A stretch of DNA of 9,147 nucleotides. It comes from DASXUC01 sp036004445 (GTDB lineage Bacteria > Sysuimicrobiota > Sysuimicrobiia > Sysuimicrobiales > Kaftiobacteriaceae). The DNA is taken from positions 1 to 9,147 of the forward strand of contig DASYRL010000125.1 in assembly GCA_036004445.1 (NCBI GenBank), given 5' to 3'. A program made the translations under genes and the position numbers. Positions within the stretch are counted from its first letter, which is position 1. Each line of letters starts with the position of its first letter. The notes under the pieces are model-generated. The model was not told where the DNA came from, ran no database searches, and saw only the letters and a program-made list of their open reading frames with translations. Shown piece after piece: positions 7,109 through 9,147 of the stretch.

Positions 7109-8226
7109 TGCAACAGGCTATCGGCCTTCTTCGGCTCGATCCAGCCCGGCTCCTTCTCGATGTCGTGGACCAGCGCGATGTCCTCCGGGCGTGGCAGGAG
7201 GCTGGTCCGGTAGGCCGGGTATTTGTCGGGGTCCATCGGCTGGCCCTCCGCCGTGAAGCACTGGTGGCCATACATGCCGATGCGCCGGTTGAACTGCAGC
7301 TCGGGGACCTTGAGCCAGCGGTCGCGCTCCGGGATGAACATGTTGAGCCGCTCCACCAGCTTCACGATCTCCTGGCGGTACAGGCCGCGCGAGTGCTCGT
7401 TGAGCTTCGACTTGTCAGCCTCGGTCGTGTTGTCCCGCTCGTCGTACCGGCCCTTGAGCCCCCACACGTATGCCCAGTGCGCGGAGGATGAATTGTCGGT
7501 GCCGAACAGGTCGAACGCCGTCGGAATCCACTTACAGAAGAACCGCTGGATCACTTCGGGCGGCATCTTGCCGGCTTTCACGATTCGCAGCAGGCCGTTA
7601 TTCCCGGTGCCGAGGTGAAAGGACTCCTCCTTGAGCATTGGGCCCATCGAGCGCGCCAGCGGATCGAACGCGCTCACCGACAGCATCTTGAGCTGGAACT
7701 TGCCGTCCCGGTCGATGAACTGGGTGTAGGTGAAGAAGTCGAGCCAGTTGTCGACGATCTCGTTGAAACTGCCGAGCAGGCGCTCACCCTCATCGGCGCG
7801 CCGCTCCAGCAGTTTGGCGGCCTCCCGCTTTCCCTCGTCGCCGAAATGCGCGCACAGGAGATAGCTCATCTGCCAGCCGTGCCGCATCTCTTCGATCATC
7901 ACGCGCTGCAAGGAGAGCAGATCGTAGTCGGAGGGCGCGTTGTGGAGCAGGTTGCGTTGCTGCTCCACCGACGCAAATTCGGTGTCGCCCTGGTAGACGA
8001 TGAGGTTCAGCAGGGCGTCGCGGATGCGCTGGTCGGGAATGTGCATGACAGTCGGCCACTTCCGCTGGCCGCGGTAATGCCCGAACTCGATGTGCGGCAC
8101 TTCCGGGTCACCGAACTTGGCGTCGAAATTGAACTCCCGCAGGGCGCCGGGCGGCAGGCCGATCGAATCCTGCCAGTAACGGAAATAATCGATCCAGTCG
8201 TCGAAGTTGCTCAGCTTCCGGACCAT
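7105..8226 (-). CDS. BoxB-like diiron aryl-CoA epoxidase (PaaA/BoxB superfamily), short form
   Basis: A 373-residue ferritin-like diiron protein resembling BoxB, the oxygenase of benzoyl-CoA 2,3-epoxidase, and more distantly PaaA of phenylacetyl-CoA epoxidase. BoxB-like signatures are QGDTEFASVEQQR at 79-91, IEEMRHGWQM at 111-120, DRDGKFQL near 172-179 and AFDPLAR near 186-192. By recalled alignment to Azoarcus BoxB all six iron ligands are present: Glu83, Glu113, His116, Asp172, Glu201 and His204, with matching spacing. It is about 100 residues shorter than BoxB (about 470): the N-terminus lacks roughly 40 residues and the middle and C-terminal parts are trimmed. No signal peptide is seen. 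Two bases separate it from the preceding isomerase gene, and a GGAG lies 10 bases before the ATG. Such oxygenases need a reductase partner (BoxA or PaaE), which is not in this window. The substrate is probably an aryl- or related acyl-CoA; which one is unknown. Confidence 0.85.
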   Translation of the reverse strand: MVRKLSNFDDWIDYFRYWQDSIGLPPGALREFNFDAKFGDPEVPHIEFGHYRGQRKWPTVMHIPDQRIRDALLNLIVYQGDTEFASVEQQRNLLHNAPSDYDLLSLQRVMIEEMRHGWQMSYLLCAHFGDEGKREAAKLLERRADEGERLLGSFNEIVDNWLDFFTYTQFIDRDGKFQLKMLSVSAFDPLARSMGPMLKEESFHLGTGNNGLLRIVKAGKMPPEVIQRFFCKWIPTAFDLFGTDNSSSAHWAYVWGLKGRYDERDNTTEADKSKLNEHSRGLYRQEIVKLVERLNMFIPERDRWLKVPELQFNRRIGMYGHQCFTAEGQPMDPDKYPAYRTSLLPRPEDIALVHDIEKEPGWIEPKKADSLLQ

Positions 8227-8228
8227 GG

Positions 8229-8975
8229 TCAGCGACTCCGGGTGGCGAGTGAGGCGTCGAGGCGCGCGCGCGCGTCGGGGGTGGCGAACAATTCGTGTTG
8301 CATGTCGATCTCGTAATCCAGCATCTCGAGCAGCGTCGCGTGGGTGCTGCGATAGATCGCTTCCTTCGCGCGGCGCAGGGCCAGCGCGGGGAACGTCGCC
8401 CAGGCGGCGGCGAGGGTCTGCGCTTCGGTGGTCAAGCGATCCGCGGGGACCACGCGGTCGAACAGGCCGAGGGTCAACGCCTCGGCGGCAGGGACCATGC
8501 GGGCGCTGAACAGCAGCTCGAGCGCGCGGGACGGCCCCACGAGGCGCGGCAGGAAATAGCTCCCGCCCCAGTCGGGGCCGAGTCCCAGTCTGGCGAACAC
8601 CTGTCCGATGGTCGCTGTGTCGGCGGCGAGCCGATAGTCGCAGGCGAGCGCCAGGTTCGCCCCGCCGCCGGCGGCCGCGCCATTGACCGCGGCGATCACC
8701 GGTTGCGGCGCTCCCCGAATGAGGAGCGCGATCTCCTTGCCGCCGGCGACGAGGGCGTCACCGTCGCTGCCCAGGATGGTCAGGTCGGCGCCGGCGCAGA
8801 AAGCCCGCCCGGCCCCCGTGACGATGATGACGCGGACGGCAGGATCACCCGACACACGGCGCAATGCGGCGATCAGCTCTTGGCACAGCTCGCGCGTCAG
8901 GGCGTTGATCTTCTCGGGCCGGTTGAGGGTGACCGTGGCGAGGCCGTCGGTAACGGTGACGAGCACCAGACTCAT
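8229..8975 (-). CDS. Enoyl-CoA hydratase/isomerase family protein, PaaG-like
   Basis: A 248-residue crotonase-fold protein. Oxyanion-hole segments are FCAGADL at 59-65 and GAAAGGGANLA at 99-109. The two hydratase glutamates of rat enoyl-CoA hydratase (Glu144, Glu164) align with Asn107 and Phe127, while GLGPDWGG supplies Asp135, the position of the catalytic Asp of PaaG. That pattern argues for isomerisation, such as conversion of a ring epoxide-CoA to an oxepin-CoA or a double-bond shift, rather than hydration. The open frame extends upstream to 9098, but the start at 8975 is preferred: it begins at the family's usual N-terminus, overlaps the thiolase stop as ATGA, has GGAG 5 bases upstream, and the longer N-terminus would be out-of-frame thiolase sequence. 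It is followed after 2 bases by the BoxB-like epoxidase gene, which supports a shared aryl-CoA pathway. Confidence 0.92.
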   Translation of the reverse strand: MSLVLVTVTDGLATVTLNRPEKINALTRELCQELIAALRRVSGDPAVRVIIVTGAGRAFCAGADLTILGSDGDALVAGGKEIALLIRGAPQPVIAAVNGAAAGGGANLALACDYRLAADTATIGQVFARLGLGPDWGGSYFLPRLVGPSRALELLFSARMVPAAEALTLGLFDRVVPADRLTTEAQTLAAAWATFPALALRRAKEAIYRSTHATLLEMLDYEIDMQHELFATPDARARLDASLATRSR

Positions 8976-9147
8976 GCGCGCTCCACGATCATCGCGATGC
9001 CCTGACCGACGCCGATGCACATCGTGACAAGACCGTAATGAGACTTCGTACGGTGAAGGGCGTAAAGAAGAGTCGTAAGAATCTTGGCGCCGGTGCATCC
9101 CAGCGGATGTCCGAGCGCGATGCCGCCGCCGTAGATGTTCACGCGGG
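8972..9147 (-). CDS. Thiolase (acetyl-CoA C-acyltransferase), C-terminal fragment
   Basis: The last 57 codons of a thiolase; the rest lies beyond the right edge of the window. The visible part carries two hallmark C-terminal motifs: YGGGIALGHPLGCTGA, with the active-site His of GHP, and MCIGVGQG, with the catalytic Cys that acts as general base, followed by the usual AMIVER end. It would cleave a 3-ketoacyl-CoA with CoA, the final step of beta-oxidation or of aromatic-CoA degradation (PaaJ/PcaF type). Which of these cannot be decided from the fragment. The TGA stop overlaps the ATG of the isomerase gene. Codons around 9020-9100 are richer in A and T (several CTT, AAG, ACG, TCT) than in neighbouring genes. 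The reading frame is intact in the visible part. Confidence 0.9.
   Translation of the reverse strand, partial: RVNIYGGGIALGHPLGCTGAKILTTLLYALHRTKSHYGLVTMCIGVGQGIAMIVERA

Noticed and set aside
8262..8274. Alternating GC run that might be a slippage or Z-DNA site
   Set aside because: It is short, encodes in-frame Ala/Arg residues of the isomerase C-terminus, and the reading frame is intact. It fits local composition.
8976..9098. Upstream extension of the isomerase frame to an ATG at 9098
   Set aside because: The added 41 residues match no crotonase N-terminus and are the thiolase coding region read in another frame. The ATG at 8975 has a ribosome site and the family's expected N-terminus.

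Overview
The window is a dense, GC-rich stretch with every supportable gene on the minus strand, so transcription runs from position 9147 towards 1. It looks like one long operon with nine genes, the first and last cut by the window edges. The largest intergenic gap is 28 bases. Five junctions are 4-base start/stop overlaps (ATGA or GTGA), which suggests translational coupling. I saw no promoter, terminator, RNA gene, CRISPR array or mobile element, and no stretch over 300 bases lacks a gene. The organism appears to be a Gram-negative-type bacterium of high GC content with exported hydrolases. Export-signal-bearing amidohydrolases and paired M16 peptidases are common in Gemmatimonadota and Acidobacteriota, but that placement is only a guess.

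Upstream half (9147 to about 5535) is acyl-CoA/aryl-CoA catabolism. In transcription order it holds: the C-terminus of a thiolase; an enoyl-CoA hydratase/isomerase-fold protein with PaaG-type rather than hydratase-type active-site residues; a short BoxB-like diiron epoxidase with all six predicted iron ligands; a glycerophosphodiester phosphodiesterase; and a 3-hydroxyacyl-CoA dehydrogenase. Epoxidase, isomerase, dehydrogenase and thiolase together resemble the logic of aerobic CoA-dependent aromatic degradation (phenylacetyl-CoA 'paa' or benzoyl-CoA 'box'). The mixture is unusual: a BoxB-type oxygenase sits beside a PaaG-type isomerase, and no BoxA/BoxC or PaaBCE is visible inside the window.

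Downstream half (5538 to 1) is hydrolases. It holds a cytoplasmic amidohydrolase of the Amidohydro_2 type (ACMSD-like TIM barrel), an M16 peptidase pair with signal peptides (a zinc-bearing subunit, then a subunit that lost the zinc motif but keeps the Arg/Tyr pair and gained a C-terminal beta-rich domain), and a truncated predicted lipoprotein amidohydrolase related to imidazolonepropionase.

The best candidate for something not well described is the hybrid Box/Paa-like aryl-CoA module. Its substrate, its reductase and the reason for its coupling to a phosphodiesterase and exported hydrolases cannot be read from this window.
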